Shown: positions 5,027-13,142, numbered from the stretch's first letter. The stretch is DNA of 14,539 nucleotides from UBA6065 sp036565605 (GCA_036565605.1 DATCXV010000007.1:1-14539), one strand, 5' to 3'. Numbers and translations: made by a program. The notes: generated by a model not told the origin, from the sequence alone.

Positions 5027-6220
5027 ATGCCAAACATCGTTCCGGAAGTCGAGACCATCGCCCGCATCAAAGTCGTCGGTGCAGGAGGCTCGGGCAAAAA
5101 TACCCTTAACCACATGCTTAACTCCAAGGTGAAGGGGGTTGACTTCATCGCCGTCAATACCGATGCTCAGGATTTGCATAACTGCCTCGCGAAAAAGAAA
5201 ATTCACATCGGCAAAAATCTGACCAAGGGTCTGGGCACCGGCATGAACCCGGATCTTGGCAGGCGTGCGGTCGAAGAAACCAAAGAAGAATTGCAAGAAG
5301 CACTGAAGGGCGCAGACATGGTTTTCGTTGCGGGTGGTATGGGTGGCGGCACGGGCTCTGGCTCGGCTCCGGTCATCGCCAAGACAGCAAAAGAATTGGG
5401 CGCACTTACGGTCGCGGTTGTGACCAAACCATTCTTCTTTGAAGGCAAGCAGCGCGCAGCGGTTGCTGATTTGGCGCTCGAAAATCTCAAGAAAGAAGTT
5501 GACGCTATCATCGTGATCCCGAACGATCGCCTTCTTTCTACCATCGACAAGAACACCACAGCCAAGCAGGCCTTTGCACACTGCGATGAAGTTTTGAAGC
5601 AAGCCGTCGAAGGTATTTCAGACCTCATCACGACTCCAGGTATCATCAATATCGACTTCGCTGACGTCCGTTCGATCATGGAGAACACTGGATCAGCTTT
5701 GATGGGCATCGGTATTGCATCGGGCGAAAAACGCGCTGAAGATGCAGCGAAGATGGCGATCTCTTCGCCCCTCCTTGATATTTCGATCGCGGGTGCCAAG
5801 GGCGTGCTCTTCTCGATTGCTGGCGGCGACGACCTCACCATGTTCGAAATCCAAGACGCAGCAAAGGTCATCACCGAATCCATCGACCCATCAGCAAAAG
5901 TCATCTTCGGTACCGTCCGCGATGAGAAATTGAAGAAAGGCGAAGTGAAAGTTACCGTTATCGCCACCGGCTTCGGCGACGGCCAAGCTCCAGTCCCTGC
6001 GACCAAGTCCAAGTCGCTGTTCTCGAATCCTGAAGTGAAGGAAAAGGAAGAGCGCGGCAAGATCCATAATTCGGTCATTGCTTCAGCTCCGCGTGTCGAA
6101 GAGAAGCAGCCTGAACCAGCTCCCAAGAAGGAAGAAGAAAAGAAGCCTGCCATTCCTACCATTTCGCAGGATGACGATGATTGGGGTGCAGTTCCAAGCT
6201 TCTTGCGAAGGAAGAAGTAA
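5027..6220 (+). CDS. ftsZ: Cell division protein FtsZ
   Basis: 397 residues from ATG 5027. The longer reading frame from GTG 4925 is rejected because it would include the promoter and adds 34 residues unlike FtsZ. Tubulin-like GTPase that polymerises into the division ring. Visible: T1 GAGGSGKN (18-25), T4 tubulin signature GGGTGSG (106-112), T7 catalytic loop NIDFADV (208-214), a charged Lys/Glu/Pro linker (about 325-378), and a C-terminal conserved peptide DDDDWGAVPSFLRRKK (382-397), which binds FtsA. All catalytic parts are intact. It has its own promoter and no clear terminator before the next gene. Confidence 0.97.
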   Translation: MPNIVPEVETIARIKVVGAGGSGKNTLNHMLNSKVKGVDFIAVNTDAQDLHNCLAKKKIHIGKNLTKGLGTGMNPDLGRRAVEETKEELQEALKGADMVFVAGGMGGGTGSGSAPVIAKTAKELGALTVAVVTKPFFFEGKQRAAVADLALENLKKEVDAIIVIPNDRLLSTIDKNTTAKQAFAHCDEVLKQAVEGISDLITTPGIINIDFADVRSIMENTGSALMGIGIASGEKRAEDAAKMAISSPLLDISIAGAKGVLFSIAGGDDLTMFEIQDAAKVITESIDPSAKVIFGTVRDEKLKKGEVKVTVIATGFGDGQAPVPATKSKSLFSNPEVKEKEERGKIHNSVIASAPRVEEKQPEPAPKKEEEKKPAIPTISQDDDDWGAVPSFLRRKK

Positions 6221-6286
6221 TCTGCCCCATACGATATTAAATCGGTTATTTTCCCGAGAAAGGTAAGGAGTGCTCGGTAGATCTGC

Positions 6287-6292
6287 TATAAT
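6287..6292 (+). promoter_or_regulatory. -10 box for the TrxB-like gene, leaderless position
   Basis: Exact TATAAT, 9 nt before ATG 6302, so transcription should start within about 3 nt of the start codon. No good -35 hexamer at the right distance. Confidence 0.6.
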
Positions 6293-6301
6293 TTCCCTAC
6301 T

Positions 6302-7228
6302 ATGTACGACCTTGCAATCATCGGCGGCGGACCAGCAGGCGTCGCTGCGGGGGTATATGCCTCACGCAAGCGACTGAAGACCGTTTTTATTACCAAAGAC
6401 TGGGACAGTCAGTCGACCGTATCCGAAGGCATCGAAAATTGGATCGGCACGATAAACATTGCCGGCCGTGACTTTGCTAAAGCACTTGAAGGGCATCTGC
6501 GCGCTTACGCCGGGGATATCGTCGATATAAAGATCGGCGAACTCTGCGCCAAGCTTGAACGCCTCGACGGCCAAAAAGGTTTCCTCGTCAAAACGGATAA
6601 AGCTGAATACCAGGCAAAAACCATTCTGATTGCCACCGGCAGCAAACGCCGTCGTTTAGACGTTCCTGGCGCCGACCAGTTCGAACACAAAGGCATCACA
6701 TACTGCGCTTCATGCGACGGACCGGTCTTTGCCGGGCAAGACGTTGTCGTCATAGGTGGAGGGAACGCCGCTTTCGAATCGGCCGCGCAACTTTTGGCCT
6801 ACTGTAAATCGGTTACACTGTTGAACCGCAGCGATGAATTCCGCGCCGATGAAGTAACCGTCGCCAAAGTACTTTCGAACCCAAAGATGCGCGCTCTGCG
6901 CGGCGCAATTCCTGCAGAAGTACGCGGCGACAAATTCGTAAAGTCGATCGTTTACAAGGACAAAGATTCGGGCGAAACGACCGAACTTCCCGTCTCGGGT
7001 ATCTTTGTCGAGATCGGATCAGTGCCCGCAACCGATTTCGCCAAAAACTTGATCGATCTCGACGCTTTTGGCCGTGTCAAAGTGGACTCGCGCACCCAAG
7101 AGACCTCTGCTGCGGGTATTTGGGCCGCAGGAGACTGTACGGACGGACTTTATCACCAAAACAACATCGCAGCCGGTGATGCTGTAAAAGCTTTGGAAGA
7201 TATTTACGTGTACCTCCATGCAAAATAA
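6302..7228 (+). CDS. trxB: Thioredoxin-reductase-like flavoprotein
   Basis: 308 residues, the usual low-molecular-weight TrxR length. It passes electrons from a nicotinamide or other donor through FAD to a CxxC disulfide and then to thioredoxin. Visible: FAD-binding GGGPAG (8-13), TILIATGSKRRRL, redox pair C135-A-S-C138 (canonical CATC/CAVC), second Rossmann motif GGGNAA, and the C-terminal AAGDC FAD motif. The nucleotide-phosphate motif HRRxxxR of NADPH enzymes reads N175-R-S-DEFR, losing one arginine and the histidine, so NADPH may not be the preferred donor. The last 11 nt overlap the next gene. The symbol is by family; the electron donor and partner are not shown by sequence. Confidence 0.85.
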   Translation: MYDLAIIGGGPAGVAAGVYASRKRLKTVFITKDWDSQSTVSEGIENWIGTINIAGRDFAKALEGHLRAYAGDIVDIKIGELCAKLERLDGQKGFLVKTDKAEYQAKTILIATGSKRRRLDVPGADQFEHKGITYCASCDGPVFAGQDVVVIGGGNAAFESAAQLLAYCKSVTLLNRSDEFRADEVTVAKVLSNPKMRALRGAIPAEVRGDKFVKSIVYKDKDSGETTELPVSGIFVEIGSVPATDFAKNLIDLDAFGRVKVDSRTQETSAAGIWAAGDCTDGLYHQNNIAAGDAVKALEDIYVYLHAK

Positions 7229-7652
7229 ACAATCTATGAGGCGCGCCGAATATACTGCATTTCTTTTTGCCCACATCGCTTTGTTTATTGTTTTCGTTTG
7301 GTTTGGCGCCCTTAAATTTTTCGACCTCTCTCCTGCTAATCCACTTGTTGCGGACCTGCTTGCGCGCACCCTACCCTTTATGTCGTTTTCGCTCTTTTGC
7401 AAACTTTTGGGCGGTTACGAAGTACTCATCGGCATCCTCTTCATCATTCCGCGCATGGAACGCATCGCCATTCTTCTGTTAATTCCTCACATGCTCGTGA
7501 CCATCTTGCCCCTGGTCTTGTTGCCAGCAGTCACATGGCAGGCACCGTTCGCCCCCACCATGGAAGGCCAATACATCATCAAGAACGTAGTCATTATCGC
7601 GCTGGCTGCAACCGTATTTGCAGATCTTGATAAAAGACGTTTGAAAGCATAA
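7218..7652 (+). CDS. DoxX/YkgB-like integral membrane protein
   Basis: 144 residues with four predicted membrane helices (about 13-33, 57-77, 82-103, 120-136). The pattern VWFGALKFF, then KLLGGYEVLIGILFIIPR and EGQYIIKNVVIIALA resembles the DUF417/YkgB and DoxX families of small quinone-linked or redox-stress membrane proteins. Starts inside the end of the TrxB-like gene (11-nt overlap), so the two are translationally coupled; ATG 7236 (M7) is an alternative start. The pairing suggests a thiol or oxidant-related role (inference). Ends at a bidirectional terminator. Confidence 0.7.
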   Translation: MQNKQSMRRAEYTAFLFAHIALFIVFVWFGALKFFDLSPANPLVADLLARTLPFMSFSLFCKLLGGYEVLIGILFIIPRMERIAILLLIPHMLVTILPLVLLPAVTWQAPFAPTMEGQYIIKNVVIIALAATVFADLDKRRLKA

Positions 7653-7683
7653 GAAAACCGCTCTTTATAAGAGCAGTTTTCTT
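7651..7683. terminator. Bidirectional terminator
   Basis: Inverted repeat: aagaaaac, one unpaired base, gctctt, loop, aagagc, one unpaired base, gttttctt. A-rich on the left and T-rich on the right, so it has a U-tail in both directions. It starts within the stop codon of the DoxX-like gene and lies 11 nt from the stop of the convergent gene at 7695. Confidence 0.85.
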
Positions 7684-7694
7684 GTGTACCTATA

Positions 7695-8753
7695 TTACTG
7701 TGTCACGGTATAGGTTGCCGTGCGAACTATTCCGCTTTGTTCACCCGTAAAGGTGTACGTATGCGAGCCCGTCATTTGCGAGACATGGATAGAGCCCGTC
7801 GAGAAGTTTCCGCCTCCGTCTGCGCGCGCGGTCGTTACAACCGTGCCGCTTTCCGAAACGCGGACGCTTTCATCAGCCCAGAAGTTGCGGCCGTTGAAGT
7901 CGATAGACGTACCAGCTCGTACTGACGCGTTCTGCGGAGTGATCGTGGCGCTCTCCGAAGGAGTAGTTGTGCCATTGCCACCGCCGTTCGATCCCCCATT
8001 TCCGTTGTCCAAGCGAGAGAGGATATTTTGGATCTGTGACATCAGATTCGAGATCTGATTACGCAGTGAGCTTACGATACCCTCAAGATTCGAGATGCGC
8101 TCCTGAAGATCCTCGGTCGAAGACGACGTATTGTTCGTCGTGGTTCCTGTCGAGGTTCCGGTCGAAGTGCCGTTGTTGTTTCCGTTGTTATTGTTGTCGT
8201 CCGTGGACGTGCCTGTGGACGTACCGTTCGATCCGTCATTGCCCGTGTTGTCATTATTATTGGCATTTGGATCGAGCGTTGCGAACAGATACACCACTTC
8301 AGGATTCATCGTTCCCGCCGAATTCGACGATTCAATCTTGAAGAAATACTGGGAGGCCGGAAAAAGATCCGTGAGCACTACCGAGTGGTTTGTAGTCAAG
8401 GTCGAGTCAAGCGAAGTCGATTGAGACAGATTGTTCTGGCCCGTGCCATACAGCACGTGCGAAGTTGCTGGAACGTCAGTATTCCAGGTCACGGTTGCAC
8501 CGCGCCCATCAGAATTGTTCCAGACCAGAACACCGAAAACTTGCGGCTCCAATCTGTTGGGCGTTGTGGTCGCCGTCGAGGTACCGTTGGTCGTTGTGCC
8601 GTTAGAGGTACCATCAGTCGAGGTCGCATTCGTCGTTGTGCCTGTCGTCGTCGCAGTCTGCGCATAAGCGACTGCAGCGAATCCAGACAAGGCAAGTATC
8701 GCGCCCAATGAGAGCGCGCCCGCCTTTTTCATCGTCTGTAATGCAGTGTTCAT
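7695..8753 (-). CDS. Secreted modular protein: FN3-like domain, Thr/Asn-rich linkers, coiled coil, Ig-like domain
   Basis: 352 residues. Signal peptide about 1-31 (MKK start at residue 8 possible, hydrophobic core, AYA-Q cleavage). Then a Thr/Ser/Asn/Gly linker (32-66), an FN3-like domain similar to purple acid phosphatase N-terminal domains (about 69-158, with YFFKIESSNSAG), a second Asn/Gly/Thr/Ser linker (about 163-213), a short coiled coil (DLQERISNLEGIVSSLRNQI and on, about 215-248), and a C-terminal Ig/IPT-like domain (about 265-352). No catalytic residues recognised. The layout, flexible stalks with a likely oligomerising helix between two binding modules, suggests a cell-surface or extracellular adhesin-type protein. 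No sortase motif or membrane anchor is visible. Located after the M23 gene but with 68 nt and a small hairpin between, so perhaps a separate transcript. Confidence 0.75.
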   Translation of the reverse strand: MNTALQTMKKAGALSLGAILALSGFAAVAYAQTATTTGTTTNATSTDGTSNGTTTNGTSTATTTPNRLEPQVFGVLVWNNSDGRGATVTWNTDVPATSHVLYGTGQNNLSQSTSLDSTLTTNHSVVLTDLFPASQYFFKIESSNSAGTMNPEVVYLFATLDPNANNNDNTGNDGSNGTSTGTSTDDNNNNGNNNGTSTGTSTGTTTNNTSSSTEDLQERISNLEGIVSSLRNQISNLMSQIQNILSRLDNGNGGSNGGGNGTTTPSESATITPQNASVRAGTSIDFNGRNFWADESVRVSESGTVVTTARADGGGNFSTGSIHVSQMTGSHTYTFTGEQSGIVRTATYTVTQ

Positions 8754-8806
8754 ATGATGATAATTAGCCTCATAATCACCTGCATAAGAGGATACGGGAG
8801 CAAAGC

Positions 8807-8821
8807 GGCGAAGGTTTCGCC
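8807..8821 (-). terminator. Small hairpin after the M23 peptidase gene (weak terminator)
   Basis: 6-bp stem (ggcgaa/ttcgcc) with a 3-nt loop directly adjoining the stop codon. On the minus strand it is followed by gctttgctc, only partly T-rich. Read-through into 7695-8753 is possible. Confidence 0.4.
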
Positions 8822-9661
8822 TTATTTGAAGAGCTTCAGAAACTGTGCCGGGTCGACTGATACTTCGTTCACACGAATAGACAGATGAAGATGCGGCATC
8901 TCTGCATAACCTGTCTGACCCGAAAGAGCGATCGTCTGTCCTGGCAAAACCAACTCTCCGACATTCACCAATACTTTGGAAAGATGCAGATACAAGGTCT
9001 GCACACCCAGACCATGATCTACGACAATCGTCTTGCCGTAATTGCGACCCGTCTGAACAAGCCGAACCACACCGCGATTCGCTGCCAAGACCGGAGTACC
9101 TTCTGCAGCGCGAAAATCAGTGCCTTTATGAGAGATAAGATACCCGCCAGTCTGTCGCGAATAACCATATGGATCAGTAACCGTAGCGAAAGCGACCGGC
9201 ATCTGCCAGGGTTTTGTCCAAAAAGCATGATCACCCGTACGTAGCCCTAAAAGTGACGCGTTCTCTTGCGCAAGCGTCGACACCAATTGTGTCGCTGCCT
9301 GCGGCGTATTACCTCCCAGTTTTTCGGGAATACCCAAGGGCGCCTCTTCTTTTACACGCGTCGAAACTGTAATTATCTGTGAAAGCTTCGTGCCGTCAGC
9401 AAGTGTCGCGGTCACCGTATAGTCTCCCGCCTTTTTGTATAAATCAAAACCGTACAGCGCGGTCGACATGCCTTGATAAGGAAAAAACTTCAACATCTTG
9501 CCATCAAACGCAATCGAGCTGACCGTCGACGTTGCGATGACAGAAATCTTGATGGGATCACCTTGGATCGGATGCTCTGGTGCAATAGAAAGAGACGCCG
9601 CGGAAACAAGCGACGGAAGAACAAAAGCAAATATAAGACATGATCCAAAAAAGGACTTCAT
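8822..9661 (-). CDS. Secreted M23 (LytM-type) metallopeptidase
   Basis: 279 residues from ATG 9661, chosen because a signal peptide begins there (KSFFGSCLIFAFVLPSLVSA, cleavage near residue 21-22); the longer frame to 9763 would run back into the ATPase gene. After an Ig-like N-terminal domain (about 22-100) and a linker comes the LytM domain: H178-K-G-T-D182 and H257-L-H259 zinc motifs, with YLHLS (H226) also kept, so it is predicted active. Family members cut peptide cross-links in peptidoglycan. It follows the MacAB-like genes by 31 nt. An exact TATAAT lies 6 nt before the ATG. Likely role is cell-wall remodelling; a link to the ABC permease upstream is inferred. Confidence 0.9.
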   Translation of the reverse strand: MKSFFGSCLIFAFVLPSLVSAASLSIAPEHPIQGDPIKISVIATSTVSSIAFDGKMLKFFPYQGMSTALYGFDLYKKAGDYTVTATLADGTKLSQIITVSTRVKEEAPLGIPEKLGGNTPQAATQLVSTLAQENASLLGLRTGDHAFWTKPWQMPVAFATVTDPYGYSRQTGGYLISHKGTDFRAAEGTPVLAANRGVVRLVQTGRNYGKTIVVDHGLGVQTLYLHLSKVLVNVGELVLPGQTIALSGQTGYAEMPHLHLSIRVNEVSVDPAQFLKLFK

Positions 9662-9667
9662 GCCTCT

Positions 9668-9673
9668 ATTATA
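9668..9673 (-). promoter_or_regulatory. -10 box for the M23 peptidase gene, leaderless position
   Basis: Exact TATAAT on the minus strand, 6 nt before ATG 9661, in the 31-nt gap after the ATPase gene. No convincing -35 box at standard spacing. The agagg between them lies too close to the ATG for a normal Shine-Dalgarno. Confidence 0.5.
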
Positions 9674-9692
9674 CGCGAGCAGCACACCGTGC

Positions 9693-10376
9693 CTACTTGT
9701 CTTTCTCGTCCGAGATGATTTTTCCGTCATCCAATCGCACCACACGCTTGGCCAATCGAGCATATTCCTCTTCGTGCGTCACCATGATGATGGTCTGGCC
9801 TTGGACATAGATCTCTTGGAACAGCGCCATGACATTGCGGGATGATTCATTGTCGAGGTTCGCGGTCGGCTCGTCAGCAAAGAGAATACGCGGCTTGTGC
9901 GCTAATGCCCGAGCAATCGAAACACGCTGCTGTTCACCACCGGAAAGCTGTGACGGCAGGTTATCAAAGCGGTGGCCCAAACGAACTCGTTCAAGCGACG
10001 CTTTGGCAAGCTCACGAGCTTCGGCGCTATTCTTGCCTTGCATCATCAAAGGAAGAGCTACGTTTTCGACAGCCGTAAGATCCGGCAGAAGCGCGTAATC
10101 CTGGAAAACATAGCCGAGCTCGTTCAGACGGAACGCTGTTTTTTCTTCCGGCGTCATATTATGAGTATCCTTACCGAAAATATAAATCTCGCCGGAGGTC
10201 GGCTCGTCCAAAAGCGACAGCTGATACATGAATGTTGATTTGCCGGCGCCAGAGCGGCCGACGATGGCGATGAATTCCCTTTCGCCCGCTTCGAAGTCTA
10301 TACCCTTCAAGACACGCGTCTCTTTTTCGCCGTCCGTGAAAGTCTTTATGAGATTTTTTACCTGGATAAGCGACAT
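9693..10376 (-). CDS. ABC transporter ATP-binding protein, MacB/LolD type
   Basis: 227 residues, the normal size for a stand-alone nucleotide-binding subunit. Walker A GRSGAGKST (40-48), Q-loop Q92, signature LSGGEQQ (144-150), Walker B ILFADE (164-169), D-loop NLD, switch H201. The family pattern (LNELGYVFQDYALLPDLTAV, DEPTANLD) is that of the LolD/MacB/FtsE group, which powers type VII mechanotransmission permeases. It starts 9 nt after the permease stop, so it is in the same operon. No clear Shine-Dalgarno. All motifs intact. Confidence 0.93.
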   Translation of the reverse strand: MSLIQVKNLIKTFTDGEKETRVLKGIDFEAGEREFIAIVGRSGAGKSTFMYQLSLLDEPTSGEIYIFGKDTHNMTPEEKTAFRLNELGYVFQDYALLPDLTAVENVALPLMMQGKNSAEARELAKASLERVRLGHRFDNLPSQLSGGEQQRVSIARALAHKPRILFADEPTANLDNESSRNVMALFQEIYVQGQTIIMVTHEEEYARLAKRVVRLDDGKIISDEKDK

Positions 10377-10385
10377 GGCGATTGT

Positions 10386-11636
10386 TTAATTATTGCGACC
10401 CAAGATCGAGTCAAGGGTGTTCTTGCGCACGATCATGCGAGCCGGAATATAACCCGCGATGATGGTTGTAAAGACAAGAAGCGCGATGCGGAACAAGGTT
10501 TCGCCGAACGGCGCGACCAGAATGCCGTCTGAGAACGGGAAGTTAATAGGATGCGCCGCGATGTACGGCTGCAACACAACGTACAAGATGATCAACCCGA
10601 TCGACGAACCGATAGCCGCATAGAAGATCGACTGTATGACGTACGATGTCTCGATAGCCATACCACTGATGCCGATACCCTTCATGATGCCGATGAACTT
10701 CCTGCGAGTAATAGCGTTAATGAAGATAACAATAAAGATCGTGATCGACGCGACCGCAAGTCCGATCGAGCTGATCATGTTACCCAGAAGCGCAAACGTT
10801 GCCTTGATATCTTTAAGGAATTTCGGCTGGGCGTCTTCGAATGTCTGCACACGGGCGTATTCGCCTACTCCGGCGCGGATAAGCGCATCACGTACAGCAA
10901 TTGGATCAGCACCTGGCTTCAGTTTGATCGAGACTTCGTCGACATTGTAATCGCCGCGACCGATCAAGCTACGCAACTGGCTGTCGACCATAAAGATACG
11001 GAAAGCCAATTCATCAACCTTTGATTTAACAATTCCTTTAACCGTCATTTCGCGTGTAGCACCGCCGACCGTGACGCGGATCTTGTCTCCGATTTCTACG
11101 TCGGAAAGCGTCGTAAAACCCGGAGACTCGATTGGCAGATACTTCTTTAGAAAGTTCGCACCCAGCATGACCTGGTCATAGTCGCCCGGAACCAGATACG
11201 ATCCTTCAACTACGAACTTCGAAAGATCTGTAACCTGATTTTCCACGACCGGATCAATGCCGACAAAACTGCCGCCGGCTTTTTCGATATCGTCGGTAGT
11301 GGTCGCCTCTTTGTAATGTGCTTCAATCGTTCCAGATTGCAAATATCGCGCAGTTGCTGCCTCGACTTCCGGCAATGCTTTGACGATCGACATGACTTTC
11401 GGAGACTGCTCGATATAATCTTTTTTCAGAAGATTCGAAAGGATGATATCGCTTGTGTAATAGATCTTGTTGGCCTGGACCGATCCTTCAATAAGACCAA
11501 CCAGGATACCCGACACCACGACCAGGTTAAGGAAGGTAAGCACCATCACGAACACGATCAAAGACGTCGTCCAAATGGACGCTCTGCGGATCTGGCGTAT
11601 AGCCAAGAATGTTCCTATGCGGATAGAGCGAAGCAT
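10386..11636 (-). CDS. ABC transporter permease, MacB/FtsX family
   Basis: 416 residues with four membrane helices in the MacB layout: one near the N-terminus (about 22-50), a large extracytoplasmic domain (about 55-280), then three helices (about 283-308, 328-355, 378-404) forming the FtsX domain. The RRKFIGIMKGIGISG segment after the second helix is the coupling helix region typical of these permeases ('RRreIGilrAiGas'). Transmits ATPase-driven motion to the outside instead of passing substrate through a channel. Middle gene of adaptor-permease-ATPase, 15 nt after the adaptor stop. Confidence 0.9.
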   Translation of the reverse strand: MLRSIRIGTFLAIRQIRRASIWTTSLIVFVMVLTFLNLVVVSGILVGLIEGSVQANKIYYTSDIILSNLLKKDYIEQSPKVMSIVKALPEVEAATARYLQSGTIEAHYKEATTTDDIEKAGGSFVGIDPVVENQVTDLSKFVVEGSYLVPGDYDQVMLGANFLKKYLPIESPGFTTLSDVEIGDKIRVTVGGATREMTVKGIVKSKVDELAFRIFMVDSQLRSLIGRGDYNVDEVSIKLKPGADPIAVRDALIRAGVGEYARVQTFEDAQPKFLKDIKATFALLGNMISSIGLAVASITIFIVIFINAITRRKFIGIMKGIGISGMAIETSYVIQSIFYAAIGSSIGLIILYVVLQPYIAAHPINFPFSDGILVAPFGETLFRIALLVFTTIIAGYIPARMIVRKNTLDSILGRNN

Positions 11637-11651
11637 GATTACTTACGTAAT

Positions 11652-13046
11652 TTATTTGGCGACCGGATCGATCAGAATCGTGTCACCTTCAGAAAGGCCT
11701 GAAACGATCTCAACATTACCCTTCGAATCAGTAACACCTGTTTCAACTGCACGCTCTACAGTCTCGCCTTCCGAAACCACGAGAACTTTTTCGTCCTTGA
11801 CCGAGCGCAAAGGGACAAGCAAAGCATCTGCCTTGCGCATGGTCTCGACAGTAACATTTGCCGTCATGCCAGATCGAACGCGGCCATCAGGCGTGTTGAA
11901 AGAAAGCTCGATGCGGTAGTTCGAGACGCCGTCTTTTTCTGTTTCGGCTGGATCGACATGCGAAACCAGAGCGTCAAAGACTACACCAGAACCATATGCG
12001 TCCAAGGTAGCCTGAGCAGGATTGCCAACAGCAAGACCAGCGATCGAGACTTCAGGAACGAATGCTTCGATACGATAGCCTTCACTTTTCACGCCAACCA
12101 AAGATGAATTGGCAGAAACCGCCTCGCCCACCTTTGCATCCATACGGGTAACAACCCCATTAAACGGCGCGACAATAAGCGAGTCCGAAAGCTCGGCTTG
12201 GTAGCGCGCCACCGACGCCTGTGCCGCCGCAACCTTGGCACTTTCGACCGGCTCGTCCGAAGCGACATCTGAAAGCGAATTCTGTGCTGACACCAATCCC
12301 GACAACGCACCGTTCACTGACGTACGGGCCGACGCCACATCCGTGCGGTACTTATCAATAGTCGACTGGGAAAGATCCGAAGTTGGTTCAAAGCGAGAAA
12401 CCGCCGAAGCAACATCGGTAAGAAACGATGCGATCTGAGAAAGCTGTGCGCGGGCGCTTGCGATATCAGTGAGCGAGAAGTTCAAAAGTACGCCTTCAAT
12501 ATCGACACGCTCGGCATTAATCTTTTCTTTCAACTGGTAGTCGTTGAAAGCGAAAACAATGCGCGGATTTGCCGTGCGTGGATCGTCGAAAAACTGGTCG
12601 ACCTTGGTATGAACCGCATCATCAGCAGCCGAGAAGGCCTCGGCGATGGCCTGGCTTGCGTCACGCTGTGCCGACTGCGCTCGCGACGACTGACTTCCCG
12701 TACCAACCTTTGAAGCCTCGGCCTGTGCTGCTGCCAAGTCCGCCTGGGCCTTGGAAAGATCTGCACGAGCCGATCCAGCCGAAAGTGCGGCCAGAAGATC
12801 GCCTGCGCGAACTTTATCGCCTATTTTTTTATAGACAGCTGCAACGGTGCCCGCCCGCGCAAATGCCAAATCCGCACTATCAACAGCGACCACCTTACCC
12901 GAAACGTTCACAGTTTTGACCAGTTCACCCCGCATGACTGTAACTGTTTCAGTATCGCCCGTGCCACGGGTACGAAGACCGAAAATAAGGCCTATTATGG
13001 CCACGACCGCTACTCCCGCGATGATAAGCTTCTTTTTAGATTTCAT
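11652..13046 (-). CDS. HlyD/MacA-type membrane fusion (adaptor) protein
   Basis: 464 residues. N-terminal membrane anchor (about 5-23, IIAGVAVVAIIGLIFGL), first half of the lipoyl/barrel-sandwich domain (GKVVAVDSADLAFARAGTVA, with GDKVRAGDLLA), a long helical region (about 93-285) rich in Ala/Ser/Gln/Asp, second lipoyl half (IVAPFNGVVTRMDAKVGEAV), beta-barrel domain and membrane-proximal domain. The helical part is larger than MacA's simple hairpin and contains a mid section (VDQFFDDPRTANPRIVFAFN) breaking the coiled coil. With the next two genes it forms a MacAB-like machine. CPR bacteria are thought to lack an outer membrane and TolC, so the adaptor probably works at the cell wall or S-layer (inference). 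TATGAT sits 5 nt before the ATG. Confidence 0.88.
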   Translation of the reverse strand: MKSKKKLIIAGVAVVAIIGLIFGLRTRGTGDTETVTVMRGELVKTVNVSGKVVAVDSADLAFARAGTVAAVYKKIGDKVRAGDLLAALSAGSARADLSKAQADLAAAQAEASKVGTGSQSSRAQSAQRDASQAIAEAFSAADDAVHTKVDQFFDDPRTANPRIVFAFNDYQLKEKINAERVDIEGVLLNFSLTDIASARAQLSQIASFLTDVASAVSRFEPTSDLSQSTIDKYRTDVASARTSVNGALSGLVSAQNSLSDVASDEPVESAKVAAAQASVARYQAELSDSLIVAPFNGVVTRMDAKVGEAVSANSSLVGVKSEGYRIEAFVPEVSIAGLAVGNPAQATLDAYGSGVVFDALVSHVDPAETEKDGVSNYRIELSFNTPDGRVRSGMTANVTVETMRKADALLVPLRSVKDEKVLVVSEGETVERAVETGVTDSKGNVEIVSGLSEGDTILIDPVAK

Positions 13047-13051
13047 AGAAG

Positions 13052-13057
13052 ATCATA
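13052..13057 (-). promoter_or_regulatory. Possible -10 box for the MacAB-like operon
   Basis: TATGAT on the minus strand, 5 nt before ATG 13046, again in a leaderless position. No good -35 box at 16-18 nt (the nearest TTG, TTGCCC, is 22 nt away). Confidence 0.4.
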
Positions 13058-13106
13058 CTAGCATACGTTTTTGTTCTTCGGGCAACTAAATAACGATAAA
13101 TACATA

Positions 13107-13135
13107 TTGACATACGATATATCATAAACTACACT
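13107..13135 (+). promoter_or_regulatory. Promoter of the DUF2975-HTH operon, leaderless position
   Basis: TTGACA (13107-13112), 17-nt spacer, TACACT (13130-13135), then 7 nt to ATG 13143. Transcription should start at or next to the start codon. Confidence 0.7.
13113..13126. promoter_or_regulatory. Candidate operator in the promoter spacer
   Basis: Imperfect palindrome TAcGATATATCaTA with a perfect 8-bp core GATATATC, lying wholly between the -35 and -10 boxes. A dimeric HTH repressor bound here would block the promoter. The operon's own HTH protein (14065-14268) is the natural candidate. AT-rich palindromes arise by chance, so moderate to low confidence. Confidence 0.35.
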
Positions 13136-13142
13136 TCTATCT

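Noticed and set aside
5203..6162. 319-residue minus-strand open frame opposite ftsZ
   Set aside because: Ser/Thr/Pro-rich low-quality translation, mirror of a certain gene, no promoter or ribosome binding site noted.
8131..8667. Repeat-rich plus-strand frames (Val/Pro/Glu-rich) and repeated gtcgaggt-type units
   Set aside because: They are the complement of the Thr/Ser/Asn-rich stalks of the secreted protein at 7695-8753, not separate genes or a CRISPR-like array.
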